A stretch of 36,993 nucleotides of DNA from an uncultured Oscillospiraceae bacterium (GCA_944382965.1 CALWOA010000021.1:1-36993); one strand, 5' to 3'; shown: positions 14,615 through 23,180, counted from the stretch's first letter. The notes: generated by a model from the letters alone, not told the origin. Made by a program: numbers and translations.

Positions 14615-14680
14615 GCTGGAAGGGTACTGCTGCCCAAGTAACGAAAAACCACGGTTATTCGCTGTGCTCAGAACTTTCTG

Positions 14681-14710
14681 TTTACAGAAGACGGTGGGAT
14701 GTGGTATGAT
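14681..14710 (+). promoter_or_regulatory. Probable promoter of the exonuclease gene
   Basis: TTTACA (14681-14686), an 18-nt spacer and TATGAT (14705-14710), 37 nt before the start codon. Confidence 0.55.
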
Positions 14711-14747
14711 ACAGTAAAAGGATATAACGAACACAGAGGTTGTTGCA

Positions 14748-15746
14748 ATGGATTATATTGTGCTGGATATGGAATGGAATCAGCCCTGGCCAGGGTCGCC
14801 GTCGGCAAAGAAAGTTCTGCCGGTATCCATTCGGGGAGAAATCATTCAGATTGGCGCGGTGCGGCTTACCCAAGAGCAGACCGTGGCAGATGAATTTCAG
14901 ATTCTGATTAAACCCAAATACTACCGCCATCTGAACCGCCGGGTCAGCAAGCTCACGGGAATTAAGGAAGCCCGCCTCCGGGAAGAGGGAGTACCCTTCC
15001 CGGAAGCCATGGAACAGTTCCGCCAGTGGTGCGGGGAAGATATTGTGTTTTTGACCTGGGGCTTTGATGATATCGGCATTCTGCGGGAAAATCTGGAACT
15101 GTTTGATCTGGATACGGACTTTACCAATCGATGGTATAATGCCCAGATGATTTTTAACGCTCAGACCGACGGTTCCAATGCCCAGAAGGCGCTGAAAACC
15201 GCAATGGAGATGTTCGAAATTCAGGCTACCCGGCCTGCCCATGATGCTCTGGGAGATGCCTACCATACGGCGCTGATCTGTGCCAGACTGGATTTGCAGA
15301 AGGGTGCCCGGGAGTATGACGAAGCCCTGAAAAGCCATGAAAATGGCTTCCACGGTGCGGAGCTTCCCGGCTGTATTGCCCGAAAGGTGTTTTATGACTA
15401 TGCGGATAAGCGGGCGGCACTGAGCGCCATGGCCGGGGAAGAAAACAAATGCCCCATTTGCGGAGGCAGAATGCTGGGTTCCCGATGGTTTGCGCAACCC
15501 GGACATCGGTATATGGACCTGGCAGCTTGCCCGGAACATGGCAAATTCCTGATCCGGGTGCGCTTGTCCCAGCAGCCGGATGGTCTGACCCGAGTCAGTC
15601 GTCTGACCTATGAGGCTACCTCCGAGGCAGCCCAGGCCTATGCCCGTCGGGCAGAGAAGGCCGATCCGGAGGATGGCACCCGTCCTCGCCGCCGCAGACG
15701 AAGAAGAAGCGCTGCCCTGAAGGCGGACACCCCCCAAGAGCCCTAA
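14748..15746 (+). CDS. DnaQ-fold (DEDDh) 3'-5' exonuclease with zinc-ribbon-like C-terminus
   Basis: 332 aa. The exonuclease domain covers about residues 1-185: D7-M-E9 in ExoI, the LTWGFDDIGIL ExoII segment near 105-115, and H165-D166-A-L-G-D170 in ExoIII, so all DEDDh residues are present. It resembles KapD/Eri1-like family members more than the polymerase III epsilon subunit, with an N-terminal LDMEWNQPWP signature. The extra C-terminal half holds C235-P-I-C238-GG and a later ACPEHGKFLIR, arranged like a small zinc ribbon, then a very basic RPRRRRRRR tail that could bind nucleic acid. Whether the target is RNA or DNA cannot be read from sequence. The gene ends 4 nt inside the convergent spmB gene. 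Confidence 0.8.
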   Translation: MDYIVLDMEWNQPWPGSPSAKKVLPVSIRGEIIQIGAVRLTQEQTVADEFQILIKPKYYRHLNRRVSKLTGIKEARLREEGVPFPEAMEQFRQWCGEDIVFLTWGFDDIGILRENLELFDLDTDFTNRWYNAQMIFNAQTDGSNAQKALKTAMEMFEIQATRPAHDALGDAYHTALICARLDLQKGAREYDEALKSHENGFHGAELPGCIARKVFYDYADKRAALSAMAGEENKCPICGGRMLGSRWFAQPGHRYMDLAACPEHGKFLIRVRLSQQPDGLTRVSRLTYEATSEAAQAYARRAEKADPEDGTRPRRRRRRRSAALKADTPQEP

Positions 15747-16252
15747 TATAGAAACCGCACGGTCCAGGATGCCATGAAGAATCCTACAAAATCAGCAAAC
15801 AGGGCGGCAGGAACGGTGTAGCGGGTGTTGCGGATACCAGCAGCGCCAAAGTAGACGCTGATGGTGTAGAAGGTGGTTTCGGTAGAACCCAGCATGACGG
15901 CAGCGGTTCGCCCGATGGTCGAGTCCACACCGTAGCGCCCCATGAGCTCTGCGCCTACTGCCAGCGCCGCGCTGCCGCTGATGGGACGGATGAGAACCAG
16001 CATGGCGGTTTCCGGCGGAATCCCGAAAAAGGAAAAGAATGGGGACAAAAATCTGCTCAGAAGTTCCGTAGCTCCGGAAGCGCGAAGCATGTACACTGCT
16101 GTCAGCAGTACAATCAGCGCCGGAAGGATGGTAAATAGCAGCTTCAGTCCCTGGGCCGCACCATCCAACATCAGATCGTAGGCACGCTCCTGCCTGCGCA
16201 GTGCCAGCGCCGTGGTAACAAACAGAATTAAAGGAACCAGGTAATCCGTCAT
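15743..16252 (-). CDS. spmB: Spore maturation protein B
   Basis: 169 aa, near the usual SpmB length. The start at 16252 is fixed by a 4-nt ATGA overlap with the spmA stop. It is a multi-span nucleoside-recognition (Gate)-domain protein with LKLLFTILPALIVLLTAVYM, IRPISGSAALAVGAELM, then GSTETTFYTISVYFGAAGI, all strongly conserved in SpmB. Together with SpmA it is needed for full dehydration of the spore core in Bacillus and Clostridium; the biochemical activity remains unclear. The gene is convergent with the exonuclease gene and its stop codon overlaps that gene's end, with no terminator between them. Confidence 0.93.
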   Translation of the reverse strand: MTDYLVPLILFVTTALALRRQERAYDLMLDGAAQGLKLLFTILPALIVLLTAVYMLRASGATELLSRFLSPFFSFFGIPPETAMLVLIRPISGSAALAVGAELMGRYGVDSTIGRTAAVMLGSTETTFYTISVYFGAAGIRNTRYTVPAALFADFVGFFMASWTVRFLY

Positions 16253-16821
16253 GATTTCCAGATCCTTCCCAACAGACAGGCAGCCGTAACCCCTAATCCA
16301 GCGGACAGCAGGCTGGTGATCCAAACGGCAGGCAGAATGTCAAATGGACTTTGACAGCCTAGTCCGCTGCGTACTGCTGCCACATTGGTGGGAATCAGCT
16401 GGATGGAGGCAGTGTTCAGAACGATCAGACGGCACAGTTCGTTGGTAGCGGTATCCCCGCGTTTCAGCCTTTGGGCGGCACGAACCCCCAGCGGCGTGGC
16501 GGCATTGCCCAGCCCCAGAAAATTGGCGCAGATGTTGCCGCTGAGATCTCTGGAGAGGGCAGCATCCTGCTTGGTGGATGGAAAGACTGTGTGCAGCAGG
16601 GGACGAAAGAGCCTGCCCAGCATGTCCGTGATACCGGCAGCCTCCATGACGGCTCCCACACCCGACCACAGGCACAGACTGCCGGCCATGGTGATTGCCA
16701 GCTCTACCCCTGCTCCTGCCCCCTGAACGATGGCACCTGCCAGTGCACTTCCGCTGCCGGTAATCAGGGCCGAACATAAGCTGATTGCGGAAATTATAGC
16801 CCAAATCCAGCTCATTAGCAT
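16249..16821 (-). CDS. spmA: Spore maturation protein A
   Basis: 190 aa with about five hydrophobic spans. It shows the SpmA/Gate-domain features AITMAGSLCLWSGVGAVMEA, then SGNICANFLGLGNAATPLGV and the LCRLIVLNTASIQLIPTN stretch. AAAGGAGGG lies 6 nt before the ATG. It is translationally coupled to spmB. In Bacillus spmAB sits next to dacB; here it is flanked by an exonuclease gene and an AbrB-like regulator instead. A sporulation-type promoter (sigma E, F or G) could not be identified with confidence in the upstream 150 nt, which also carries the divergent abrB-like promoter. Confidence 0.93.
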   Translation of the reverse strand: MLMSWIWAIISAISLCSALITGSGSALAGAIVQGAGAGVELAITMAGSLCLWSGVGAVMEAAGITDMLGRLFRPLLHTVFPSTKQDAALSRDLSGNICANFLGLGNAATPLGVRAAQRLKRGDTATNELCRLIVLNTASIQLIPTNVAAVRSGLGCQSPFDILPAVWITSLLSAGLGVTAACLLGRIWKS

Positions 16822-16913
16822 GGAAATCCCTCCTTTTGCTGTACAATATGCCCTCAGACAAAAATAGATGAATGGATATTTTTGACAAAAAATGCCTATT
16901 TATCAAAAAATGT

Positions 16914-16942
16914 TTGACTACAGACCATTCAGACAGTATAAT
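16914..16942 (+). promoter_or_regulatory. Promoter of the AbrB-like gene
   Basis: TTGACT (16914-16919), a 17-nt spacer and TATAAT (16937-16942), 59 nt before the start. The upstream 50 nt is A/T-tracted (repeats of TTTGACAAAAAATG-like sequence at 16881-16894 and 16902-16917), a plausible site for autoregulation by an AbrB-type protein. Confidence 0.8.
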
Positions 16943-17001
16943 GATAAAACACATAAGGCGTTGCGCACAGTGGTGTGGAACCTGATCGGAGGGATGGAAT
17001 C

Positions 17002-17244
17002 ATGAAATCGACGGGAATCATACGGAAAGTAGATGAGTTGGGAAGAATTGTTTTGCCGGTGGAGATGCGGCGGATGCTGGATATTGCGGAACGGGATGAA
17101 TTGGAGATTTACCTGGAGAAAGATTGCATTATTTTGCAGAAATTCGAGGAAAGCTGTATCTTTTGCGGTTCCACCCGTGGCTTGATTACTTACCGGCGGA
17201 AGGTTGTCTGCCAGGAGTGCATCAAGCAGATGTCCGAGTATTAA
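17002..17244 (+). CDS. AbrB/SpoVT-type transition-state regulator with Cys4 tail
   Basis: 80 aa. The start at 17002 follows GGAGGGATGGAATC. Residues 1-47 are the swapped-hairpin AbrB DNA-binding domain (STGIIRKVDELGRIVLPVEM, then RRMLDIAERDELEIYLE). The C-terminal part carries C52-x2-C55 and C70-x2-C73, a probable zinc site replacing the longer multimerisation domain of Bacillus AbrB; this short form is common in Clostridia. Such proteins control transition-phase and sporulation genes. Divergent placement from spmA, with a shared 180-nt intergenic region, makes spmAB a candidate target. It has its own promoter and terminator. Confidence 0.88.
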   Translation: MKSTGIIRKVDELGRIVLPVEMRRMLDIAERDELEIYLEKDCIILQKFEESCIFCGSTRGLITYRRKVVCQECIKQMSEY

Positions 17245-17285
17245 CTGGTTTTCCCGCTGCCTGTTTTGATTACAAACATAATATA

Positions 17286-17319
17286 TGCCCGGAATGAACA
17301 TGGTCATTCCGGGCAATTT
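17286..17319 (+). terminator. Terminator between the AbrB-like gene and rsmI
   Basis: A perfect 12-bp stem (TGCCCGGAATGA, 17286-17297, with 17304-17315), a 6-nt loop and a short TTTT tail on the plus strand. It sits between two convergent genes and could also serve rsmI, although no T-run follows on the minus strand. Confidence 0.8.
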
Positions 17320-17328
17320 TGATGTCTT

Positions 17329-18177
17329 TTAGCAAGAGGTATCTTCCGATTGGGCGAGGGCAATGTCATATACCACGTTTTTGGGTAAGTTCAATTCCTT
17401 GGCGGTTTGTTTGACGGCATCCTTGCGGCTCATTCCTTCCTGCATCAGCTGTGCAACCCGGGCGGCGGCATCGGAATCGGAGGCGTTGGGGGCTTCCTGC
17501 ACCGGCGCACCGGCAACCACCAGAACAAATTCTCCTTTTGGGGTGTTCTGCTGATAATACTGTACCGCCTGTCCCAAAGTGGTGCGGATAACTTCTTCAT
17601 GGAGCTTGGTCAGTTCCCGGCACAGGCTGATGCCGCGCTCAGAGCCAAAGACTTCTGCAAGATCCTCCAGAGTTGCCGACAACTTGTGGGGTGCTTCGTA
17701 GAAAATCATGGTCCGCGTCTCGCTTTTCAGGGACTCCAGATGCTCCCGACGGCTCTTTTTGGCAGTGGAAAGGAACCCTTCAAAGCAGAATCGCCCGGTG
17801 GCCTGTCCAGAAATACTCAGTGCCGTAATGGCAGCGCAGGGGCCGGGGATGGCGCAGACCACAATACCCGCCTGAGCGCACTGCTTGACCAGATCTTCTC
17901 CGGGGTCGGAAATGGCAGGGCTGCCTGCATCGGATACCAGAGCGCAGGTTTCCCCGGCGAGAATCCGCTGCACAATTTGATCGCCCTTAAAAGCTTTGTT
18001 ATGCTCGTAGTAGCTGACAAGGCTTTTTTTGATGCCCAGATGGTTCAGCAGTTTCAGACTGACCCGGGTATCCTCCGCTGCGATAAAGTCGGCCTGTTCC
18101 AGGGTTTCCCGGCAGCGCTGGGAAATATCCCCCAGGTTGCCGATGGGGGTGGGGACAAGGTATAACATTCCAGCCAT
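17329..18177 (-). CDS. rsmI: 16S rRNA (cytidine1402-2'-O)-methyltransferase
   Basis: 282 aa, typical of RsmI. It methylates the ribose of C1402 in the decoding centre of 16S rRNA, alongside RsmH (also encoded in this window), which methylates the base of the same nucleotide. Motifs: LYLVPTPIGNLGDIS near the start, AAEDTR, VSDAGSPAISDPG, AIPGPCAAITAL and KGEFVLVVAG near the end, all from the tetrapyrrole-methylase fold. A C-terminal helical extension (ARVAQLMQEGMSRKDAVKQT) is usual in the family. The start lies 5 nt after the trmN stop, with GGAAGG in the end of that gene, so the two form one operon. Confidence 0.95.
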   Translation of the reverse strand: MAGMLYLVPTPIGNLGDISQRCRETLEQADFIAAEDTRVSLKLLNHLGIKKSLVSYYEHNKAFKGDQIVQRILAGETCALVSDAGSPAISDPGEDLVKQCAQAGIVVCAIPGPCAAITALSISGQATGRFCFEGFLSTAKKSRREHLESLKSETRTMIFYEAPHKLSATLEDLAEVFGSERGISLCRELTKLHEEVIRTTLGQAVQYYQQNTPKGEFVLVVAGAPVQEAPNASDSDAAARVAQLMQEGMSRKDAVKQTAKELNLPKNVVYDIALAQSEDTSC

Positions 18178-18182
18178 GTTAG

Positions 18183-18881
18183 TTAGGATTCCTTCCTATG
18201 ATAGATTTCCTGGTAAATTGGGGTGGGGGAGCCGTCGCTGTGATGCAGCGTCCATTCCTGCCATAAAAGCCCAGGCTTGGCGCCTTTGCGAAATTGCAGC
18301 AGTACCAAATTCACCGGAGCGCCTTCCCGATGCCGCAGCAGACACAGCCGCTTGGCTTCCAGTCCTGCAAGACTTCCCTGGGCGATCAGCTCGGCCAGCC
18401 GCTCCGGACGGTGAACCAGGAAAAAGTCGCCGCCGAATTTGACCGCCCATGCAGCGGCCTGGAACAGCTGCTTGGGGGAGCAGCTGTCCTCACGCCGGGC
18501 CAGGGGCAGTGTCTTGCTTGCGGGTCCGCCGGAAAAATAGGGAGGATTGGAGATGCAGCAGGAAAAGCTTCCCGGAGAAAATGTTTCAGATACCGACCGC
18601 AGGTCAGCGCATATACTTTCCATACGGCACGACAGCTGGTTGCGGCGGATATTTTCCAGGGCGGCCTGGTGGGCATTTGGGTCCAGTTCTACACCGCAGA
18701 CGCTGCAGTTTTCCCACCGGCTGCAAAGCAGCAGCCCAAGGGTGCCGCAGCCGGAACCCAGATCCAGTACCCGGGCGTTTTTCGGCAGTGCGGCAAAGTG
18801 GGCCAGCGCCATGGAATCGGTACTGAGCGGAAAGGCTCCGGGGGCAAGTTCCAGGGTGAATCCGTTTGGCAAAAATTCCAT
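18183..18881 (-). CDS. trmN: tRNA1(Val) (adenine37-N6)-methyltransferase-like protein (YabB/TrmN6)
   Basis: 232 aa. The start at 18881 is preceded by TAGGAG; an upstream in-frame extension crosses the promoter and is rejected. It is a class I SAM methyltransferase: motif I VLDLGSGCGTLGLL near residues 47-60, an acidic GVELD turn, and the N6-adenine signature NPPYF near 117-121. The N-terminal FTLELAPGAFPLSTDSMAL pattern is characteristic of YabB/TrmN6, which modifies A37 of tRNA-Val in E. coli. Pairing with rsmI follows the order known in Bacillus (yabB region). The exact RNA target in this organism is inferred from family. Confidence 0.88.
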   Translation of the reverse strand: MEFLPNGFTLELAPGAFPLSTDSMALAHFAALPKNARVLDLGSGCGTLGLLLCSRWENCSVCGVELDPNAHQAALENIRRNQLSCRMESICADLRSVSETFSPGSFSCCISNPPYFSGGPASKTLPLARREDSCSPKQLFQAAAWAVKFGGDFFLVHRPERLAELIAQGSLAGLEAKRLCLLRHREGAPVNLVLLQFRKGAKPGLLWQEWTLHHSDGSPTPIYQEIYHRKES

Positions 18882-18911
18882 GACAGCAGCGCTCCTACAT
18901 AAGATGCAGCC

Positions 18912-18940
18912 ATTATACAATAAAAAATTGGCCTGCGCAA
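18912..18940 (-). promoter_or_regulatory. Promoter of the trmN-rsmI operon, -35 inside a terminator stem
   Basis: On the minus strand, TTGCGC (18935-18940), a 17-nt spacer and TATAAT (18912-18917), about 30 nt before the start. The -35 hexamer is part of the ferredoxin terminator hairpin. Confidence 0.65.
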
Positions 18941-18958
18941 GGACTGCGCAGGCCAATT
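18921..18958 (-). terminator. Terminator of the ferredoxin gene
   Basis: A perfect 14-bp stem (18926-18939 with 18945-18958) and, on the minus strand, a TTTTTTATT tail. It begins 17 nt past the ferredoxin stop. Confidence 0.9.
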
Positions 18959-18975
18959 ACAGGCGTAACGAAAAA

Positions 18976-19146
18976 TTAGCCTTCCTCGATGGCTTCAGCG
19001 GGGCACTGCTCGGCGCAGGAACCGCAGGAAACGCAGACGTCGGCATCGATAACGTACTTGCCGTCGCCCTCGGAAATAGCCTCAACAGGGCACTGCTCGG
19101 CGCAGGAGCCGCAGGAAACGCAAGCGTCAGTGATGATGTAAGCCAT
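18976..19146 (-). CDS. 2[4Fe-4S] ferredoxin, clostridial type
   Basis: 56 aa, short enough to be missed by length-filtered ORF calling. Two cluster-binding sets are complete: C9-x2-C12-x2-C15-x3-C19-P and C38-x2-C41-x2-C44-x3-C48-P. The two halves are near-identical around CVSCGSCAEQCP, reflecting the internal duplication of this family. It carries electrons at low potential between oxidoreductases such as pyruvate:ferredoxin oxidoreductase and hydrogenases in anaerobes. The ATG follows GGAGG with good spacing, and the gene has its own promoter and terminator. This is strong evidence for an anaerobic host. Confidence 0.95.
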   Translation of the reverse strand: MAYIITDACVSCGSCAEQCPVEAISEGDGKYVIDADVCVSCGSCAEQCPAEAIEEG

Positions 19147-19199
19147 GGTATTACCTCCAATATTCTTGTATGTTTGACGTTAATAGGTAACGCACCTCC

Positions 19200-19227
19200 A
19201 TTGTAGCATGGATTTTAGAAAATGCAA
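19200..19227 (-). promoter_or_regulatory. Ferredoxin promoter
   Basis: On the minus strand, TTGCAT (19222-19227), a 16-nt spacer and TACAAT (19200-19205), 54 nt before the start. Confidence 0.6.
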
Positions 19228-19274
19228 TTCCTTTTTCAAAATTTACTGAATAAATTTTTCCCGGCTTGGCGATG

Positions 19275-19306
19275 CTTTTTCGGAAAAAGGAAGAACTTTC
19301 AAAGTT
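19275..19306 (+). promoter_or_regulatory. Twin dyads upstream of the ClpC-like gene
   Basis: CTTTTT-N3-AAAAAG (19275-19289) and AACTTT-C-AAAGTT (19294-19306) lie directly before the ribosome site. They do not match the CtsR heptad repeat (GGTCAAA) or the CIRCE element. They are possible operators or leader structures, of unproven role. Confidence 0.35.
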
Positions 19307-19333
19307 GCCTTCTGCTAACCAAGGAGGGATAGA

Positions 19334-21658
19334 TTGCGTTACCATATGTTGACAGCCGACCTGATTCAAAGCGCAGCCAGGAAGGCCAGAAGCCTGGGCC
19401 ACAGCTATGTGGGTTCGGAGCATTTATTGCTGGTGATGTGCCGGGAGCCGGGGGGAATGGGGCTGGTGCTGCGGCAGCTGGGAGTAGACCCAGAGCTGAC
19501 AGAGGCCATGGCCCAGCTGCTTTACGGTGCTGGCACACCGGATTTGCCGCTGCCCCAGGGGTTAACCCAAGAGGCCCGGAAAATTCTCCGGTGCGCCGCC
19601 CAGGAAGCCAGACAGCAAAACTGCCGGGAAATCCAACCCCATCATCTGCTGCTGGCTCTGGCCCGGCAGGAACATTCCGCAGCGGGGGAATTGCTGCGGG
19701 CAAACGGTGTCAGCGCCGATGCGCTGTTTACCTATACGGTGGACTATTTGCGTTGGGAGCAGAATGCTCTCGGGAAAGGAAAAAAGGAGGCGGTCACAAT
19801 GCGGCTGTTGGAACAGTTCAGCGAGGATTTGATTGCAAAAGCATCGACCATGGAGCCTGTGATTGGACGGGAAAAGGAAATCGATATGGTCATCGGCATT
19901 CTGTGCCGAAAGAACAAGAATAATCCGGCTCTGGTTGGAGAACCCGGGGTGGGAAAAACTGCCATTGCTGAAGGGCTTGCCCAGCGGATGGCCATGGGCA
20001 ACGTGCCGCCCCAGCTGAAGGATAAAAGGCTGGTGAGCCTGAATATGGCAAGCCTGGTGGCAGGTACAAAATACCGGGGCGAATTTGAGGAGCGGCTGCG
20101 GGATGTGCTGTCGGAAATTCGCCGCAACGGGGATGTAATCCTGTTCGTTGATGAAATGCATACCATTGTAGGTGCCGGGGCGGCGGAAGGGGCCATTGAC
20201 GCGGCGAATATTTTCAAGCCTGCCCTGGGCCGGGGAGAGCTGCAGATGTTAGGCGCCACGACCAGAGAAGAGTACCGCAAATATATTGAAAAAGATGCCG
20301 CTCTGGAACGGCGTTTTCGTCCCGTGGCGGTGGAAGAGCCGGGGGAAGACACCACCCTGGCTATTTTGCGGGCGTTGAAGCCCGGACTGGAACGGCACCA
20401 TCACCTCCGGATCACCGAAGATGCGCTGAAAGAGGCGGTGCGGCTGTCGGTACGGTATCTGCCGGACCTGTACCTGCCGGATAAGGCCATTGACCTGCTG
20501 GATGAAGGAGCGGCCCGGGCCAGAATGGAGGAAATGCAGAGCAGCCGGGGCGGTGCCGCCCGGAAAGAACTGGAGCAGGAATTGCAGGGCGCCGTCCGGG
20601 AACGGAAGTTTGAAAAAGCGGCGGAACTCCGGGATAAAATGCAGCACCTGTCCAAACCCAGCGAAAGCCGCCGCAGCCGCAGTGTGTCCGGGGCGGATAT
20701 TGCCTGGGTGGTGTCTGCCAGAACCGGTATTCCGGTGGGGCGGCTGACCACGGGAGAACGGGAACGGCTGCTGAATCTGGAAGGGCTGCTGTGTGCCAAG
20801 GTAGTTGGTCAGGAGAAGGCGGTCAGCGCTGTGGCAGAGGCGGTTCGCCGGGGCTATTCCGGCATCCGGGATGCGGGGCGGCCCATTGCCTGCCTGCTGT
20901 TTACCGGCCCCACCGGTGTGGGAAAAACCGAGCTTTGCCGGGCTTTGGCGGAGGAAGTTTACGGCAGCAAGGATGCGGTGATCCGACTGGATATGACGGA
21001 ATATATGGAGAAACAGTCGGTTTCCCGGCTCATTGGCGCGCCTCCTGGCTATGTGGGATATGAAGAGGGAGGGAAACTCACGGAAGCGGTACGGCGCCGC
21101 CCGTACTGTCTGGTCTTGCTGGATGAATTGGAGAAGGCCCACCCGGATGTGCTGGGGATTCTGCTGCAAATTATGGAAGAAGGGGTGCTGACGGATTCCA
21201 CCGGACGGCAGGTCAGCTTCAAAAATGCCATCGTGGTGATGACCTCCAACGTTGGCGGCCAGCTCCGGGGAGAAGGGCTGGGCTTCTGTGCCGTAGGCCG
21301 GGAAGCGGAAGTGGGAGAAGCGCTGCGTCAGGCGTTTTCCCCGGAGTTTTTGGGCAGACTGGACCAGACGGTGCATTTTTCTCCTTTGGGCCAGGGAGCC
21401 ATGGAGGCCATTGCCTGGAAATATCTGCGCCAGCTTCAGCAGCGCACTGCCGCCACCGGCACTCAGCTGCAGCTACCCCAGGAACTGGCAGCCTTTTTGC
21501 TGCAAAAATGTCCCGGCAGGGACGGTGCCCGGCAGCTGCGCAGATTGGTGCAAAGTGAGGTGGAAGGACCCCTGGCGGCCTTCCTGCTACGCTGTTCCCG
21601 CCGCCCCAATCGGGTGAAGCTGCGGCTGGAGGAAGGCAGTGTCTGCTTTTGTTCCTAA
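19334..21658 (+). CDS. ClpC/ClpA-like AAA+ unfoldase
   Basis: 774 aa, shorter than typical ClpC (about 810-820). TTG at 19334 is the start because AAGGAGGG lies 5 nt upstream; the first ATG, 12 nt later, is too far. Residues 1-145 are the double Clp N-repeat. AAA1 has Walker A GEPGVGKTA at 202-210 and Walker B VILFVDEMH. A short M-like coiled coil with a UVR-like segment (VRERKFEKAAELRDKMQHL) follows. AAA2 has Walker A GPTGVGKTE at 525-533 and Walker B CLVLLDELEKAHPD. The loop L649-G-F651 after SNVGG is the likely ClpP-docking tripeptide, so it probably feeds ClpP. ctsR, mcsA and mcsB, usual partners of clpC, are absent, which suggests a second, specialised copy or a rearranged locus. Confidence 0.88.
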   Translation: MRYHMLTADLIQSAARKARSLGHSYVGSEHLLLVMCREPGGMGLVLRQLGVDPELTEAMAQLLYGAGTPDLPLPQGLTQEARKILRCAAQEARQQNCREIQPHHLLLALARQEHSAAGELLRANGVSADALFTYTVDYLRWEQNALGKGKKEAVTMRLLEQFSEDLIAKASTMEPVIGREKEIDMVIGILCRKNKNNPALVGEPGVGKTAIAEGLAQRMAMGNVPPQLKDKRLVSLNMASLVAGTKYRGEFEERLRDVLSEIRRNGDVILFVDEMHTIVGAGAAEGAIDAANIFKPALGRGELQMLGATTREEYRKYIEKDAALERRFRPVAVEEPGEDTTLAILRALKPGLERHHHLRITEDALKEAVRLSVRYLPDLYLPDKAIDLLDEGAARARMEEMQSSRGGAARKELEQELQGAVRERKFEKAAELRDKMQHLSKPSESRRSRSVSGADIAWVVSARTGIPVGRLTTGERERLLNLEGLLCAKVVGQEKAVSAVAEAVRRGYSGIRDAGRPIACLLFTGPTGVGKTELCRALAEEVYGSKDAVIRLDMTEYMEKQSVSRLIGAPPGYVGYEEGGKLTEAVRRRPYCLVLLDELEKAHPDVLGILLQIMEEGVLTDSTGRQVSFKNAIVVMTSNVGGQLRGEGLGFCAVGREAEVGEALRQAFSPEFLGRLDQTVHFSPLGQGAMEAIAWKYLRQLQQRTAATGTQLQLPQELAAFLLQKCPGRDGARQLRRLVQSEVEGPLAAFLLRCSRRPNRVKLRLEEGSVCFCS

Positions 21659-21664
21659 TTGTCG

Positions 21665-21700
21665 AATACTAGAACGAATGTTCGAATATTTGGTATTTTT
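21665..21700 (+). other. Interrupted palindrome: weak terminator or LexA-like box
   Basis: GAAC-GAAT-GTTC (21672-21683) is flanked by further pairing (AATAC.. and ..ATATT), then TGGTATTTTTT. As an RNA it is an AT-rich hairpin with a T-run, fitting a terminator for the ClpC-like gene 7 nt upstream. As DNA its core matches GAAC-N4-GTTC of Firmicute LexA sites with one flank base off the full CGAAC-N4-GTTCG. Confidence 0.45.
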
Positions 21701-21732
21701 TAGGAAAAGAGCAAGAAAGCCGGAGAAAAAGA

Positions 21733-21807
21733 TTGATTTTTCCTTAAGAAAGTAGTATACTGTCCCTAATTGGAGTAAAAGGGTAGTAAAGTGGAGCGTT
21801 AGGGAAG
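21733..21807 (+). promoter_or_regulatory. mraZ promoter with repeated TGGAG-N4-AGGG elements
   Basis: TTGATT (21733-21738), a 17-nt spacer and TATACT (21756-21761). Just downstream, TGGAG-N4-AGGGTAG (21771-21786) is repeated as TGGAG-N4-AGGGAAG (21792-21807). G-rich direct repeats spaced about one helical turn are what MraZ proteins bind for autoregulation in other bacteria; use here is inferred. GGAAGGAGG overlaps the last repeat as ribosome site. Confidence 0.6.
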
Positions 21808-21819
21808 GAGGCTGCACCC

Positions 21820-22244
21820 ATGATCGGAAAATATCCGGCCAAGATGGACGAAAAGGGCCGTCTGTTCGTCCCGTCCAAACTCCGGGGAGAATTGGGAGAA
21901 ACCTTCTTCGTGACCCTGGGTGTCAACTGTGGTCACCGGTGCCTCACCATTTATACTGCCCAGGAATGGCAGCGGCTGTCGGAAAACTTCAATGCCCTGA
22001 GCATTTCCCAGCGCGCCGGCGCCACCAGCCTGATTTTTATGAACGCCGCCGAGTGTTCTCCTGATAAACAGTTCCGCTTCGGCCTGACGCCTTTTCTGCT
22101 GAACTATGCCGGAATCGACCGGGAAGTGATGATTGTGGGCCGGGCCGGTCAGGCAGAGATCTGGGATGCCAAGGAATTTGAAGCCTTTGAACAGGAGAAT
22201 CTGACACCGGAGAAACTTCTGGCATCTCTGGAGGCGATTGGACT

Positions 22245-22248
<4 letters not shown>
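21820..22248 (+). CDS. mraZ: Transcriptional regulator MraZ
   Basis: 142 aa, standard for MraZ. It comprises two AbrB-like swapped-hairpin repeats: the first with KYPAKMDEKGRLFVPSKLR at 4-22, and the second near 75-115 around AECSPDKQFRFGLTPFLLNYAGI and VMIVGRAGQAEIWD. MraZ is a DNA-binding regulator, usually of its own dcw operon, acting as a ring-shaped oligomer. It is the first gene of the cluster, as in most bacteria, and overlaps rsmH by 4 nt (ATGA). The tandem G-rich elements upstream are candidate binding sites. Confidence 0.96.
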
Positions 22249-23180
<932 letters not shown>

